Positions 8,000 to 17,377 of a stretch of 64,000 bases of DNA are shown here, in pieces (positions within the stretch are counted from its first letter, which is position 1; every line of letters starts with the position of its first letter). The notes under the pieces were generated by a model that saw nothing but the letters and a program-made list of their open reading frames with translations, did no database searches and was not told where the DNA came from. This DNA is from Ferrimonas aestuarii. GTDB taxonomy: Bacteria; Pseudomonadota; Gammaproteobacteria; Enterobacterales; Shewanellaceae. The position numbers and the translations under genes were made by a program. The stretch lies in NCBI RefSeq assembly GCF_005116665.1, contig NZ_SWCJ01000001.1:558001-622000 (forward strand), given 5' to 3'.

Positions 8000-8659
8000 T
8001 TAAGCGGTCGCCTGTTGTAACCACTGTACCCATGAATCAACCCCTTCCCCGGTTTTGGCGCTGATGGGGAAGACTTTGGCTTTGGGGTTGAGCTTGGTGA
8101 TGCGAGCCGTAGCGGCATCAATGTCGAAGTCAAACATTGGCTGTGCATCGATTTTGTTGATGATTACTGCATCCACTAAGGAGAACATCAGTGGGTACTT
8201 CAGAGGTTTGTCGTCACCTTCTGGCACACTTAGGATCATTACATTCAGATGCGCGCCGGTATCGAACTCGGCGGGGCAAACGAGGTTGCCGACGTTTTCT
8301 AAAATCACCAGATCCAGCTCATCGGTACCCAGTGCATCCAGACCTTGCTGAGTCATGTCGGCGTCGAGGTGACACATGCCGCCGGTGTGCAGCTGAATCA
8401 CCTTGGTGCCAGTTTCGGCAATGGCGATGGCGTCCACGTCGGATTGAATGTCCGCTTCCATGATGCCGACGTGGCGCTCGGTAAGGCGTTTTAATGTTTG
8501 GATCAAGGTGGTGGTTTTTCCTGAGCCAGGAGAGGACATCAGGTTCAGCAGTGTCAGGCCTTTTTGGTTCAATCTTTGTCGAAGTTCGTCGGCGCGTTTA
8601 TCGTTGTTAGCGTAAACACTCTCTTTAATTTCAATAACTTTTACCGGTGAGCTAGTCAT
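8000..8659 (-). CDS. hypB: Hydrogenase nickel incorporation GTPase HypB
   Basis: GTPase that works with HypA to load nickel into [NiFe] hydrogenase. The start at 8659 (MTSSPVK) is preferred over an upstream in-frame start because GAGG precedes it at normal spacing. The resulting 219-residue protein has the P-loop GSGKTT at 45-50 and the metal-binding GGMCHLDAD segment with C96 and H97. The N-terminal CxxCGC nickel site of the E. coli protein and the His-rich tail of rhizobial ones are absent. It is first in the unit hypB-oxidoreductase-hypA, 25 bp ahead of the second gene. Confidence 0.94.
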   Translation of the reverse strand: MTSSPVKVIEIKESVYANNDKRADELRQRLNQKGLTLLNLMSSPGSGKTTTLIQTLKRLTERHVGIMEADIQSDVDAIAIAETGTKVIQLHTGGMCHLDADMTQQGLDALGTDELDLVILENVGNLVCPAEFDTGAHLNVMILSVPEGDDKPLKYPLMFSLVDAVIINKIDAQPMFDFDIDAATARITKLNPKAKVFPISAKTGEGVDSWVQWLQQATA

Positions 8660-8897
8660 ATTTACCTCGGTGACAAATGGTGCGCGGTGCGCGCTGATTG
8701 ACACTAGTAATACCGGAAAAATTAGAGTAATAACTCGATTTTGGTCACTTTTTGAAAACCATCAGGCGTTAATTTGGTCACTTTTTCAGGGATTTATTCG
8801 GCGTAAAAATCGGCGTGTTGATGGGGGTCTCAACTTGGCTTTAGTTAGAGTAGGGATTTTGTTAGCATTCGCGCTCTCTCAAAAAAGGGCGCTCCTC

Positions 8898-9419
8898 ATG
8901 AACCAACCTCAAGTCATCATCGGCCTATCCAATCCGAAAAGTCCCACCAATGTTGGCGCGGTGATGCGAGCTGCCGGGTGCTATGGCGCCACCGAAGTGC
9001 GATACAGTGGCGAGCGCTACGATCGCGCCGTGAAATTTCACACCGACACCAAAAAGGCCAGCTCTCACATTCCGCTTCGGCCCAGTGACGATCTGCTTTG
9101 TGGTGTGGACACACCATTGAGTGTGGTGTGCATTGAGCTGGTGGAGGGCGCGACGCCACTACCAGAATTTGAGCATCCAGAGCATGCCATCTATCTGTTT
9201 GGTCCTGAAGATGGGTCTTTGGATAAGCATCTTGTTGAGAGGGCCGAACACGTGGTGTATGTGCCCACTAAAGGCTGCATGAATCTAGCGGCAACTGTGA
9301 ATGTGCTGCTTTACGATCGCATGGCCAAATCCGACTATGCCCGTGGTGATGAGCTTATTCGTCGTAGCCGCGACACTCGCAATCGTCTCAAGCTAGAGCC
9401 GGTAAGCGACCCTGCTTAG
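8898..9419 (+). CDS. SpoU/TrmH-family RNA 2'-O-methyltransferase
   Basis: A 173-residue SPOUT-fold methyltransferase that would use S-adenosylmethionine to methylate a ribose in tRNA or rRNA. The family motifs are visible: motif 1 NPKSPTNVGAVMRAAGCYGA near the N-terminus, motif 2 LFGPEDGSL, and motif 3 KGCMNLAATVNVLLYDRM near the C-terminus, which together form the knotted cofactor site. It is a minimal SPOUT domain without an added RNA-binding domain, like TrmL. The target nucleotide cannot be told. The ATG at 8898 starts exactly at the conserved domain; a much longer in-frame extension upstream lacks similarity. Confidence 0.87.
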   Translation: MNQPQVIIGLSNPKSPTNVGAVMRAAGCYGATEVRYSGERYDRAVKFHTDTKKASSHIPLRPSDDLLCGVDTPLSVVCIELVEGATPLPEFEHPEHAIYLFGPEDGSLDKHLVERAEHVVYVPTKGCMNLAATVNVLLYDRMAKSDYARGDELIRRSRDTRNRLKLEPVSDPA

Positions 9420-10066
9420 GAGTTTGGCAGCAACTCAGCAATGATGGGGCCGCTGTTTTCAGGGTAGAGCACATACTCGCCATGGTATTTAACCAGAGAT
9501 TTATAGTCGCTCTGCTTATGCAGCAGCATTTGATGTTGGTGAGCTAGGGCGGTCAATGCGAGGTGATCGCCTCGTACAAACAGAGACAGTGGTTTAGCTA
9601 AAAGATCATCTTCAAAAGCGCCTTTTAGCTGCTGCGCAGCAATCACCAATGAGGGTTTGCCGCCGGTGGCGTGATTCACTTCGGTATTAAACTCCGACTC
9701 GATATCCAGTACCCAACCTTGTGCGTTAAGTTGGCTCAATAACTCATCGAGCTGACGTTGGTGGATCTCCGGCAATCGGTTTGAGTTCACCATCAGGCTT
9801 CGGTAACTGTGTTCAATACGCTCAAATTCCTGCTTTAACCCCGCATTTACCCCTTGTGCTCGCGAGCGCTGCTGCCAGGCTTTCAAATAGGGCGCCGTGG
9901 CTTTGCCAAATCGTTGCTGCTTAATGGCTTGAGTCACCCAACGGCTTAGGAATAGGGCTTCGCTGTTGGGCGCTTGAGCTACCCGTTTGTTGGCAATGGC
10001 ATTGTTCAGATCGGCAAAGGCGGCGTCGGTGAGCTGAAGAAGTTGTTGATAGAAAGGCTGAGGCAC
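9416..10066 (-). CDS. Unrecognised protein, 216 residues
   Basis: No family recognised. The protein is helical and charged, without signal peptide or membrane segment, with many Gln and Leu residues (PFYQQLLQLTDAAFADLNNA near the start) and a C-terminal half that looks alpha/beta. A GTG at 10066 is chosen as start; a TTG at 10117 is also in frame, but a TATAAT -10 (10127-10132 on the minus strand) lies so close to it that the TTG would have almost no leader. The 3' end overlaps the end of the methyltransferase gene by 4 bp, tail to tail. It diverges from the FKBP gene across a short shared promoter region. Confidence 0.6.
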   Translation of the reverse strand: MPQPFYQQLLQLTDAAFADLNNAIANKRVAQAPNSEALFLSRWVTQAIKQQRFGKATAPYLKAWQQRSRAQGVNAGLKQEFERIEHSYRSLMVNSNRLPEIHQRQLDELLSQLNAQGWVLDIESEFNTEVNHATGGKPSLVIAAQQLKGAFEDDLLAKPLSLFVRGDHLALTALAHQHQMLLHKQSDYKSLVKYHGEYVLYPENSGPIIAELLPNS

Positions 10067-10142
10067 GGTATTGGTCTCTTGAGCAGGGCAGTCGAGCCTT
10101 GGTACTATCCGAGGCAATTACTAAATATTATAGGGATTGCCT

Positions 10143-10616
10143 GTGTCTAAAGTCATTATTATCGTCGCCTTGTTAGCGTTGGTTGCTTACTTTCTGTTTA
10201 AAGGAGCGGGCAGCAGCAAAGATGCGCCAGAAAACATCCGCATTGGTGATGAATTTTTGGCGCAAAATGCCGACAAAGAGGGTGTTAAAACCACCGCTTC
10301 AGGTTTGCAGTTGAAGGTGATGGAGCCAGGCACCGGCACCGAACACCCAACGGCTAAAGATAAGGTAACGGTTCACTATCATGGTACGCTGCTTGATGGC
10401 ACCGTATTTGATAGCTCTGTAGAGCGCGGCCAGCCAATCGACTTTAAGTTGAATCAGGTAATTCCTGGCTGGACAGAGGGTTTGCAGCATATGGTCGTGG
10501 GCGAAAAGACCCGTCTTTACATTCCGGCCCGCCTTGGTTACGGCAAGCGAGGTGTGGGCAAGATTCCTGCGGGTTCACTGCTGATTTTTGATGTGGAGCT
10601 GATTGCGATCAATTGA
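10143..10616 (+). CDS. Membrane-anchored FKBP-type peptidyl-prolyl cis-trans isomerase
   Basis: Catalyses proline cis-trans isomerisation during protein folding. A GTG at 10143, 6 bp after AGGGA, is preferred to a TTG two codons earlier that overlaps the ribosome binding site. The 157-residue protein starts with one hydrophobic segment (about residues 3-19), probably an uncleaved anchor with the domain in the periplasm, then a linker, then one complete FKBP domain ([18 protein letters not shown] through [17 protein letters not shown] to the terminal LLIFDVELI). The active-site aromatic and Asp residues appear present. It lacks the dimerisation domain of FkpA. Confidence 0.9.
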   Translation: MSKVIIIVALLALVAYFLFKGAGSSKDAPENIRIGDEFLAQNADKEGVKTTASGLQLKVMEPGTGTEHPTAKDKVTVHYHGTLLDGTVFDSSVERGQPIDFKLNQVIPGWTEGLQHMVVGEKTRLYIPARLGYGKRGVGKIPAGSLLIFDVELIAIN

Positions 10617-10631
10617 TACCAATTGGGTTAA

Positions 10632-12557
10632 TCAGTTTGTTACTGCCGTCGTGTCGGTTGCAAGATCCGAGGTTGGTTTTACCGCCTCGGATTTTTTATG
10701 GCTTGACTGCAGTTGGCTACTGGCCTTAATGCAGCGGTTACGCCCTTTGGCTTTGGCCTGATACAGCGCGTAGTCGATGCTGCGTAGCAGCGCATCCAGA
10801 TCTTCATGCTCGGTGAATTCGCCGTAACCAACGCTGATGGATAGTGGGCCGATGTTATCAATCTCAATACTCTCAATCGCTTGGCGCAGACGCTCAACCA
10901 CCTCATGGGCTTGATCAAGACGGGTATTGGGAAATACTACTAAGAACTCTTCACCGCCATAACGGGCGCAGCAGTCAATTTTTCTGAGGCTGGCTTTTAG
11001 GGTATTTGCTACTGAGATCAGTGCCTCATCTCCGAGTTGATGGCCCAGTTTGTCATTGACCATCTTGAAGTGGTCGATGTCGATTAACGCGGCACAAAAC
11101 GGTTGTTTGTGGCGCAGAAAACGCTGGTGCTCATTCTCTAGACGTTCCAAGGCACAGCGACGATTCCCCAGATTGGTCAATGAGTCGTGATAGGCAGAGT
11201 GTTTCAACTGTTGTGACAGCTGGTTACTGCGCCACAGTAGAAGTAGCAGCGCCCCTACGGAGATGAATAGGCAGGCGGCAATCGTCAGAGTGACTCGATA
11301 TTGGGCCTGGGTTTGGCGAAAGGCGTTTTGCTGAGCGTTGAGGTGAGCTTCAAGCAGTTGCATCTCTTTGCGTTCAAAGCTCTTTTGGAATTCGGCTTGT
11401 TGGCGGGCGATCTCTTTGTTCATTTCAAGGGCGAACAACTGTTCAGACAGTTCGATTTGACGATCCTGCATGGCCAGAGCCAATTGAACGTCGCCGCGTT
11501 TTCGGTGGATCTCTGCCAGTGCTTTGGCACTTTTTGACAGTCCCAAGGTGGTGTCCGCCACCGAAAACAGCCTCTGAGCCTCTTGGGCATACCTGAGCGC
11601 TAGGTGGTAGTCGTCAAGCTTTGAGTACCATTGGGATTTTTTCAGTTGAAGATTGGCTGAGGCGACGTTTTCTTTGTAGCGATTAAACATCAGCTCAAGG
11701 TTCTCAGTGGCTGCTAGCGCCTCTTTATAGCGACCTTGCTCTGCCAAGCTCGATGCAATAATGATGCTGGAGTAGCCGGCACCAACGGGATCATTGATCT
11801 CGTGAGAGAGCGCTTGAGCCTGATGGGCCAGCTCTTTGGCTTTGTCGTACTGACCTCTTTTTAAGTACAGTGCAGCGGTATTATGGGTGGCAACGGACTC
11901 TAAACGTTTGTCCCCATATTCCTGTGCCTCTTTTAGGGTCAGTTGGGTTTGCTCCATCGCAAGTTCAGTCAGGCCAAGGTAGTGATAGATGTTAGACAGG
12001 TTGTCGCGCATGCTGATCTGGTGATAGTGGTTTATGCGGCCGCTGGTCTCCAGCAGTTTCATTGCGAGGGTTAGGGCCTCCATCGCCTCGGTAAACTCGC
12101 CGCGATAGTTGTGCACACTGGCCTTGGTGCTGAGCAAAAAAGAGACCCCATAAGGTTCAGCGTCGGCTTCATATTGCTGAAGCATATCGTCAATAAGACT
12201 TAGCGCCGAGCGAGTGCGCCCTTGAAGCTGCAGAGCGGAGCTATAACAGGCTGTGATTCTTAGCGCCTCTTCGGCGTGGCCGGAAAACAGTGGCTTGGTG
12301 GTATCAAAGAGTTTAGCGACCTCATCGTAACGGCTTAACTCTTTTAAGGCGTTACATCGAAATACCGATACTTGAAGGCGCTGAAGATCTGACAGGGGAA
12401 TACTAAGGTAGATCTTAGTTGCGGTAATGGCTCTTTCACGATCTTGAGTGGACTGGCGTTCGAGGCGATCTAGCTCGGTTTGAGAGAGTGCTCGCGTGGT
12501 TGTGGCCAGGCCGGAAAAGCTCAGGATTGACAGCAAAAATACAGCTAAAAATCTCAT
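10632..12557 (-). CDS. Diguanylate cyclase with periplasmic TPR sensor region
   Basis: Makes cyclic di-GMP from two GTP, the signal for sessile life. The 641-residue protein has a signal peptide (about 1-20), a long periplasmic stretch of tetratricopeptide-like helices (about 50-400), a membrane segment (about 421-442) and a cytoplasmic GGDEF domain (about 455-610). The active-site motif is intact as GGEEF (534-538), and the inhibitory I-site RxxD is present at 525-528 (RKID), five residues upstream as usual, so feedback inhibition by the product is expected. The C-terminal tail past 610 is low-complexity. The TPR part presumably binds a periplasmic protein. Single gene. Confidence 0.9.
   Translation of the reverse strand: MRFLAVFLLSILSFSGLATTTRALSQTELDRLERQSTQDRERAITATKIYLSIPLSDLQRLQVSVFRCNALKELSRYDEVAKLFDTTKPLFSGHAEEALRITACYSSALQLQGRTRSALSLIDDMLQQYEADAEPYGVSFLLSTKASVHNYRGEFTEAMEALTLAMKLLETSGRINHYHQISMRDNLSNIYHYLGLTELAMEQTQLTLKEAQEYGDKRLESVATHNTAALYLKRGQYDKAKELAHQAQALSHEINDPVGAGYSSIIIASSLAEQGRYKEALAATENLELMFNRYKENVASANLQLKKSQWYSKLDDYHLALRYAQEAQRLFSVADTTLGLSKSAKALAEIHRKRGDVQLALAMQDRQIELSEQLFALEMNKEIARQQAEFQKSFERKEMQLLEAHLNAQQNAFRQTQAQYRVTLTIAACLFISVGALLLLLWRSNQLSQQLKHSAYHDSLTNLGNRRCALERLENEHQRFLRHKQPFCAALIDIDHFKMVNDKLGHQLGDEALISVANTLKASLRKIDCCARYGGEEFLVVFPNTRLDQAHEVVERLRQAIESIEIDNIGPLSISVGYGEFTEHEDLDALLRSIDYALYQAKAKGRNRCIKASSQLQSSHKKSEAVKPTSDLATDTTAVTN
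10665..10697 (+). terminator. Terminator of the FKBP gene, inside the convergent cyclase gene
   Basis: Stem ATCCGAGG (10665-10672) / CCTCGGAT (10685-10692) followed by six T. It lies 48 bp after the FKBP stop but inside the last codons of the minus-strand diguanylate cyclase gene, so both functions share the same bases. Confidence 0.8.
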
Positions 12558-13051
12558 AGTGAATAAATGATACCGCCTTCACACAACAACCCCGCAAGAT
12601 TACGCGTTTTTATTGCAAAACGACACATTTGGTTAATCAATTAGTGGGCTAACCAAGATGGTAACTTTATTTCAGTGGCTGCGAATTTTGTTTGAATGTT
12701 GGTTTTTGTTTGTCATGTGGTGATTTCTCGGACTTAAACACTGCTGAGTGTCAAAATTTTAGATGGTTACCGCCTAATTTAGCTATGTGTACTATGGGAG
12801 TTTAGCGAGATGAAATATTAAGATTTGTAGAAGAGATCTCTTCTACAAATACAGGACTTTTGTTAGATAATCGGATTAATGTTTGTAATTTAACGAAAAG
12901 TCTAATAGCCAAAATTGTTTAACTCGGTAGACTAGGAATTTGCTGAGTGAGAAATTTGGAATCAGAATTTGCAGCCTCTTTCGGCAAGATAAGGATATCT
13001 ACATGACCTGCATACAGATAATGCGGGCGAGGCTCGACTGGGGATTTAGTC
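12558..13051. other. 494 bp intergenic region between divergent cyclase and crbR-like genes
   Basis: AT-rich with no believable reading frame. It should hold the promoters of the diguanylate cyclase (minus) and of the response regulator (plus). Its one striking feature is the perfect 28 bp palindrome at 12823-12850. Confidence 0.6.
12823..12850. promoter_or_regulatory. Perfect 28 bp palindrome, operator-like or hairpin
   Basis: The arm ATTTGTAGAAGAGA is followed without spacer by its exact reverse complement. It lies about 200 bp before the response regulator and 265 bp before the cyclase gene. No T tract follows on either strand, so a protein-binding site or replication-associated structure is more likely than a terminator. 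Confidence 0.5.
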
Positions 13052-13702
13052 ATGCAATTCATAGACAAGTTGATCATCGCTGATGATCATCCGTTGTTTC
13101 GCCAAGCACTGGCCAACGTTATTGACGCTCGATTTCAAGACGTATCCATTTTCGAGGCCGACGGCATCGATACCTTGGATGCGGTGCTGAGCTCGCATCC
13201 AGATGCGGAGCTGCTGCTGCTCGACCTCAATATTCCTAATGCCCATGGCTTAAATACCTTAATCAGAATTCGCTCTGAGCACCCTAATCTGGCGGTGGTG
13301 GTGGTCTCCGGACAGGAGGACACCAAAACCATTTCCCAGGCGATGCGTTGCGGCGCGTCAGGCTTTATCCCTAAATCCAAGCCGGTGCCGCAGATGATGG
13401 AAGCCATCGAGGCGGTGGCAAGTGGTGGTCAGTGGCTACCGCAAGGCATGGAGTTGGAGTGTGAGGCGGAGGATGACATGGCCGACCGCATCGCTCGCTT
13501 GTCACCTCGTCAGCATCGTATTTTGTTGATGTTTGCTGACGGTCTGCTCAATAAGCAGATTGCCGCTGAATTGGGGCTGTCGGAAGCCACAGTCAAAGCC
13601 CATGCCAGTGCGCTATTTCTTAAACTTGGGGTTCGTACCCGCACCCAAGCGGTGATTGCGATGCAGCAGCTGCAGACTTCCCGCACCGTGGTTGAGATTT
13701 AA
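13052..13702 (+). CDS. crbR: LuxR/NarL-type response regulator, CrbR-like
   Basis: DNA-binding response regulator of 216 residues. The N-terminal receiver domain has the acidic pocket DD at 11-12 and the phosphorylation site D58 (LLLLDLN). The C-terminal LuxR helix-turn-helix reads LSPRQHRILLMFADGLLNKQ then IAAELGLSEATVKAHASALF. It sits tail to tail with the sodium-symporter-like sensor kinase, overlapping by 4 bp. That pairing is the layout of CrbS/CrbR of Vibrio and relatives, which activates acetyl-CoA synthetase and acetate use. The symbol is given by this pairing and should be read as CrbR-like. Confidence 0.82.
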   Translation: MQFIDKLIIADDHPLFRQALANVIDARFQDVSIFEADGIDTLDAVLSSHPDAELLLLDLNIPNAHGLNTLIRIRSEHPNLAVVVVSGQEDTKTISQAMRCGASGFIPKSKPVPQMMEAIEAVASGGQWLPQGMELECEAEDDMADRIARLSPRQHRILLMFADGLLNKQIAAELGLSEATVKAHASALFLKLGVRTRTQAVIAMQQLQTSRTVVEI

Positions 13703-16700
13703 TCCAGTAACTTGGCAGATTCGGTGTCCAATAGGTAGTTATGCTGCCAGCTCTCCACCAGCATGGCGCTGATCATCGCCCTTAGGGTGATGGGCTTAAT
13801 GAGCTTTTTCAGGTAACCAAAGCCCGCTTGTTTGGCGCGTTCTTGCAGCTGAGCGTCGGTGGTGGCGCTAATCAAAATACCGGGGATCTGCCGTCCGGCT
13901 TGTTTATTTAGCGCCTGCATCAGGCTTAGGCCATCCTCACCGTTATCCAGTTGGTAGTCCACCAGCATGATGTCGCATTCAAAGTGGCGCTGCGCCAGTT
14001 TCCTCCGTGCTTGCGACAGACAGGTGGCTCTGATCACCTGACACTGCCATTGGCTGAGCAGTTTCTCCATGCCAGCCAAAATGTTGGGATCATTATCCAC
14101 ACACAGCACCTGAACTCCTTCGAGAGAGGTGGTTTGAATCGGCTGACTTGGCAGGCGCAGCTCCGGCTCTGTGGCCGCCATCGACACAGAAAAGCAGCAG
14201 CCTTTGCCCTCTTGGCTATTAAGGCTTAGCTCATGGCCCATCAGTTGGGCGAGGCTTTGAGCGATGTTAAGCCCAAGGCCTAGGCCCAACCCGGTGCCAT
14301 GGCTGCTGTGTTCTAGGCGGTTAAATTGGCCAAACACCCAATCTTGTTTCTCTTTTGGAATGCCGGGGCCGGTATCGACTACCTGAATGCGAACCAGAGC
14401 TCCATGGCGACACCCCAACAGAATGCGACTGCCACTGGCGTAACGACAGGCGTTACTAAGAAGGTTTTGCAGGATGCGTCGCAGCAGTGCTTTATCACTG
14501 CGAATCCACAGGCTACTGGGGATGTATTCGAGGCGAACCCCATGTTCATGAGCCGTAGCGGCGAACTCCTGATGGAGACTGTCCAGTAGCTCAGCGACGG
14601 GAAACGCAGTGATTTTTGGCATTACGTTGCCGCTGTTGATGCGAGACACCTCATTGAGATCCACCAACAGATCGTTGGCCACTTTGAGGCTGTGATCGAT
14701 CTGCTTTAGCTGCACCCGCACTGAGCTGGGCAGCTGCTGGTTCTCCATCAGGGCGGCGGAGAACAGCTTGGCAGCAGACAGTGGCTGCATCAGATCATGA
14801 CTACAGGCTTTAAGGTAACGGCTTTTTTGCCGGTGGGCCTGCTCTGCCTGCTCTCGGGCCTGAGCCAACTTTGCATTGGAGCGAGCCAGCTGCTCATTAG
14901 CTTTGGCGAGGTTTTGCGTACGCTCCGATACCAAGGACTCCAGATCGAGGTTTTTGGCAGTCAGCAGCGCCTGGGCCTCTCGGTAGGCGGTGATGTCGGA
15001 AAACAGCATCACAAAACCGCCGTCGGGCATGGGGTTGCCCTCAATGCGGATGACGGTGCCATCATTAAGTTGTCGCTCTGAGCTGTGGCGGCTACCTAGG
15101 CGCAGAAACTGCAGCCGTTTTGCCACCTGCCTTTGAATCTCCTCTTGGTCATCAAGGCTGTGGCTTAAGTTGTGGGCGATGAGATCTGCCACTGGGCAGC
15201 CGGGGTAGATCAGGGCCTGTGGGTACTGGAACAGATCCAGGTAGCGCTGATTCCATGCCACCAGACGGAACTGATTGTCGGTGACCGAGATCCCTTCCGA
15301 CGCATTCTCTATGGCACTTTTGAGTAGCTGGGCACTGGCGGCGCTTCGCTGGCTGCTGACCTCCTCCATCAGCTCAACCACTTCGTTTAGGGCAATTTCC
15401 CGTCCCTGCATAGCACAGTCGAGCACCAATCTGGCGGAAGCTGAGCCCATTACCGTCGCCAATAGGTCTTCGGTAAACAGCACGAGCTCCGCAGGGCTGG
15501 TGGTTTTGTCGTACTGCACATTGGGATGGGCTGTGGCGAACTGGCTAAACCCTTGTGCCGCTTTGTCGGCACCCACGAAACGAGCGGCCAGTAGCTGCAG
15601 CTCTTTAGGGGCGATTTTACTGGGCTTTTGCGACTGGGGCTGGTCGCCGGAGGGGCGCTCAAAAAAGTGCTCAAGCTGCATCTGCTCGGTCACGGTCTGG
15701 CGACTGAACTTAGACACCACCAAAATAAGCAAGGTGTTCAGGGTTAGCCCCAGCAAGGTCGCCAGGGTGGTGGCGGTATAGTCGCTGTTGGCAAATGGGT
15801 GGGGGTAGAGTCCAAGCTGGGGTGCCAAATTGAACAGAACCCAGATGCCAAAACCACAACTTAGACCGCTGATGACTGCGGTGAGGCTGACTTTACGCCA
15901 GTAGAAGGCGGCAAACAGCGCTGGGCCAATTTGGGCGATGGCGCCAAAGGCCACTTCGCCAAGGGAAGCCAGGGTATCTGGCGGTGCCGCTAGAAACATG
16001 GTGTAACTGAGCGCAATCACTATCAGTACCAAATATTTGCGAACCTGCAGTAATCTGGCGCGAAATTGCTGAAAGTCGGTTTTATTAACATCGCTTTGCT
16101 TAAACAGCGTTGGGAACACCACCTCGTTGCTGAGCATGGTCGACAGGGCGATGGTGGAGATGATCACCATGGCGCTGGCGGCAGAGATGGCGCCGAGAAA
16201 GCTCAGCAAGCTGAGCCAGGTCTGGCCGTGAAAGGCGGGCAGAAACAGCACGTAGGAGTCTCGGGCGAGGGAGTCGCCGTAAAGCAGATTACCAGCGAGG
16301 CCCAATGGAGCGGCGAAAAAGGCAAACACCAACACATACAGGGGAAACAGCCAACGGCTCTTTTGGGTATGCTCCAGGCTTTTCGGCTCGGCCATGGTGA
16401 CCTGAAACTGACGAGGCAGACACAGAAAAGCGCACAGCACAATCAGCGTCAGCCCGAACAGCGACAGCAGTTGGTCGGCATCGAGGAGAAATGCCTCTGG
16501 ATTGCTGGTTTTGGCTTGCTGCCAGATCTCCGCTGGGGAGTCGAAGGCGATAAAGCTGACAAACAGGCCCACCACCAAAAAGGCCAGCAGTTTCAGCAAC
16601 GATTCAAAGGCGATGGCCACCATCACGCCCGGATGACGCTCGGTAACGTCGATGGCTCGCACCCCAAAGATGATGGTAAATCCGGCTAAGACTGCACTGA

Positions 16701-17178
16701 CTATCAGCCCAAGTTGCCATGAGGTTAGGGTTTGGCTCTGACGCAGAATTTCATAGGAGTTCACAATGGCTTTTATCTGCAGTGCCAGATAGGGCAGGGT
16801 GCCAAATAGCGCCACCAGAGTGACCAACACCGCCAGTTTCTGAGACTTACCGAACCGGGCGGCGAGCAGATCGGCGATGGAGGTGATATTCAGCCTAAGG
16901 CTGACTCGAATCAGTCGCTGGATAAAGGGCCAGCCGAAGAGAAACAGAACAATGGGGGCCAGATACACCGGCAGATAGGAGAAGTCTCCCACCGACGCTT
17001 GGCCGGCGGTGCCGAGAAATCCCCAGGAGGTGCAGTAGACCCCTAATGAGAGGGCGTAGATCCATTGATGTTGGTTGGCGGCGATGCGATGACGGTAGCG
17101 GTCGCCAAAAAACGCGATGGCAAACAGTAGGCCAATGTAGCCAATGCTGACCACCACCAACAACCAATTGGGAAACAT
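13699..17178 (-). CDS. crbS: Hybrid sensor kinase with N-terminal sodium:solute symporter domain, CrbS-like
   Basis: A 1159-residue inner-membrane protein that joins transport-like sensing to phosphorelay. Residues 1 to about 490 form a sodium:solute symporter fold with about 13 membrane segments (GTAGQASVGDFSYLP near 56-70). A PAS-like domain follows (about 620-735), a coiled coil (740-785), a HisKA domain with phospho-acceptor H794 (ACSHDLMQPLSAAK), an ATPase domain with N-box N908, DTGPGI at 935-940 and the G-rich lid at 961-970, and a receiver domain (about 1022-1140) with D1074. CbrA, CrbS and MxtR share this architecture. The partner is presumably the convergent LuxR regulator. It is divergent from a porin and transporter operon, the likely target. 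Confidence 0.88.
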   Translation of the reverse strand: MFPNWLLVVVSIGYIGLLFAIAFFGDRYRHRIAANQHQWIYALSLGVYCTSWGFLGTAGQASVGDFSYLPVYLAPIVLFLFGWPFIQRLIRVSLRLNITSIADLLAARFGKSQKLAVLVTLVALFGTLPYLALQIKAIVNSYEILRQSQTLTSWQLGLIVSAVLAGFTIIFGVRAIDVTERHPGVMVAIAFESLLKLLAFLVVGLFVSFIAFDSPAEIWQQAKTSNPEAFLLDADQLLSLFGLTLIVLCAFLCLPRQFQVTMAEPKSLEHTQKSRWLFPLYVLVFAFFAAPLGLAGNLLYGDSLARDSYVLFLPAFHGQTWLSLLSFLGAISAASAMVIISTIALSTMLSNEVVFPTLFKQSDVNKTDFQQFRARLLQVRKYLVLIVIALSYTMFLAAPPDTLASLGEVAFGAIAQIGPALFAAFYWRKVSLTAVISGLSCGFGIWVLFNLAPQLGLYPHPFANSDYTATTLATLLGLTLNTLLILVVSKFSRQTVTEQMQLEHFFERPSGDQPQSQKPSKIAPKELQLLAARFVGADKAAQGFSQFATAHPNVQYDKTTSPAELVLFTEDLLATVMGSASARLVLDCAMQGREIALNEVVELMEEVSSQRSAASAQLLKSAIENASEGISVTDNQFRLVAWNQRYLDLFQYPQALIYPGCPVADLIAHNLSHSLDDQEEIQRQVAKRLQFLRLGSRHSSERQLNDGTVIRIEGNPMPDGGFVMLFSDITAYREAQALLTAKNLDLESLVSERTQNLAKANEQLARSNAKLAQAREQAEQAHRQKSRYLKACSHDLMQPLSAAKLFSAALMENQQLPSSVRVQLKQIDHSLKVANDLLVDLNEVSRINSGNVMPKITAFPVAELLDSLHQEFAATAHEHGVRLEYIPSSLWIRSDKALLRRILQNLLSNACRYASGSRILLGCRHGALVRIQVVDTGPGIPKEKQDWVFGQFNRLEHSSHGTGLGLGLGLNIAQSLAQLMGHELSLNSQEGKGCCFSVSMAATEPELRLPSQPIQTTSLEGVQVLCVDNDPNILAGMEKLLSQWQCQVIRATCLSQARRKLAQRHFECDIMLVDYQLDNGEDGLSLMQALNKQAGRQIPGILISATTDAQLQERAKQAGFGYLKKLIKPITLRAMISAMLVESWQHNYLLDTESAKLLD

Positions 17179-17377
17179 GTTACGTCCTTTGTATTCAAGA
17201 TTTAAGCGTCCTGCTCAAGCCTATAAATACCATAAAAACCGAGTCTTAATCGAAATGGGGACTGCGACTTTAGTATTAACACCAGCGAATTAAGTCAGAT
17301 TCATTAATACCTATTCCCAATTGAGGCCAGAGGCGCTTTTTCCGATGTTGACCCCACTACTTAACAGGGGACACATC
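17179..17377. promoter_or_regulatory. Shared divergent promoter region of the sensor kinase and the porin/ABC operon
   Basis: 199 bp of AT-rich sequence between the divergent genes. The porin has a strong ribosome binding site (AGGGGA, 17366-17371 region) before its ATG at 17378. No sigma-54 type GG-N10-GC element was found by eye. The region is the natural place for CrbR-like binding sites, but no motif can be named. Confidence 0.45.

Noticed and set aside
7246-8064. 272-codon plus-strand frame opposite the GltD-like oxidoreductase
   Set aside because: Shadow frame; the opposite strand has all the motifs.
8670-8897. In-frame N-terminal extension of the SpoU methyltransferase
   Set aside because: The conserved domain begins right after the ATG at 8898, and the extension covers the promoter region divergent from hypB.
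16066-16689. 207-codon His/Gln/Gly-rich frame opposite the sensor kinase
   Set aside because: Low-complexity shadow of membrane-segment codons on the other strand.
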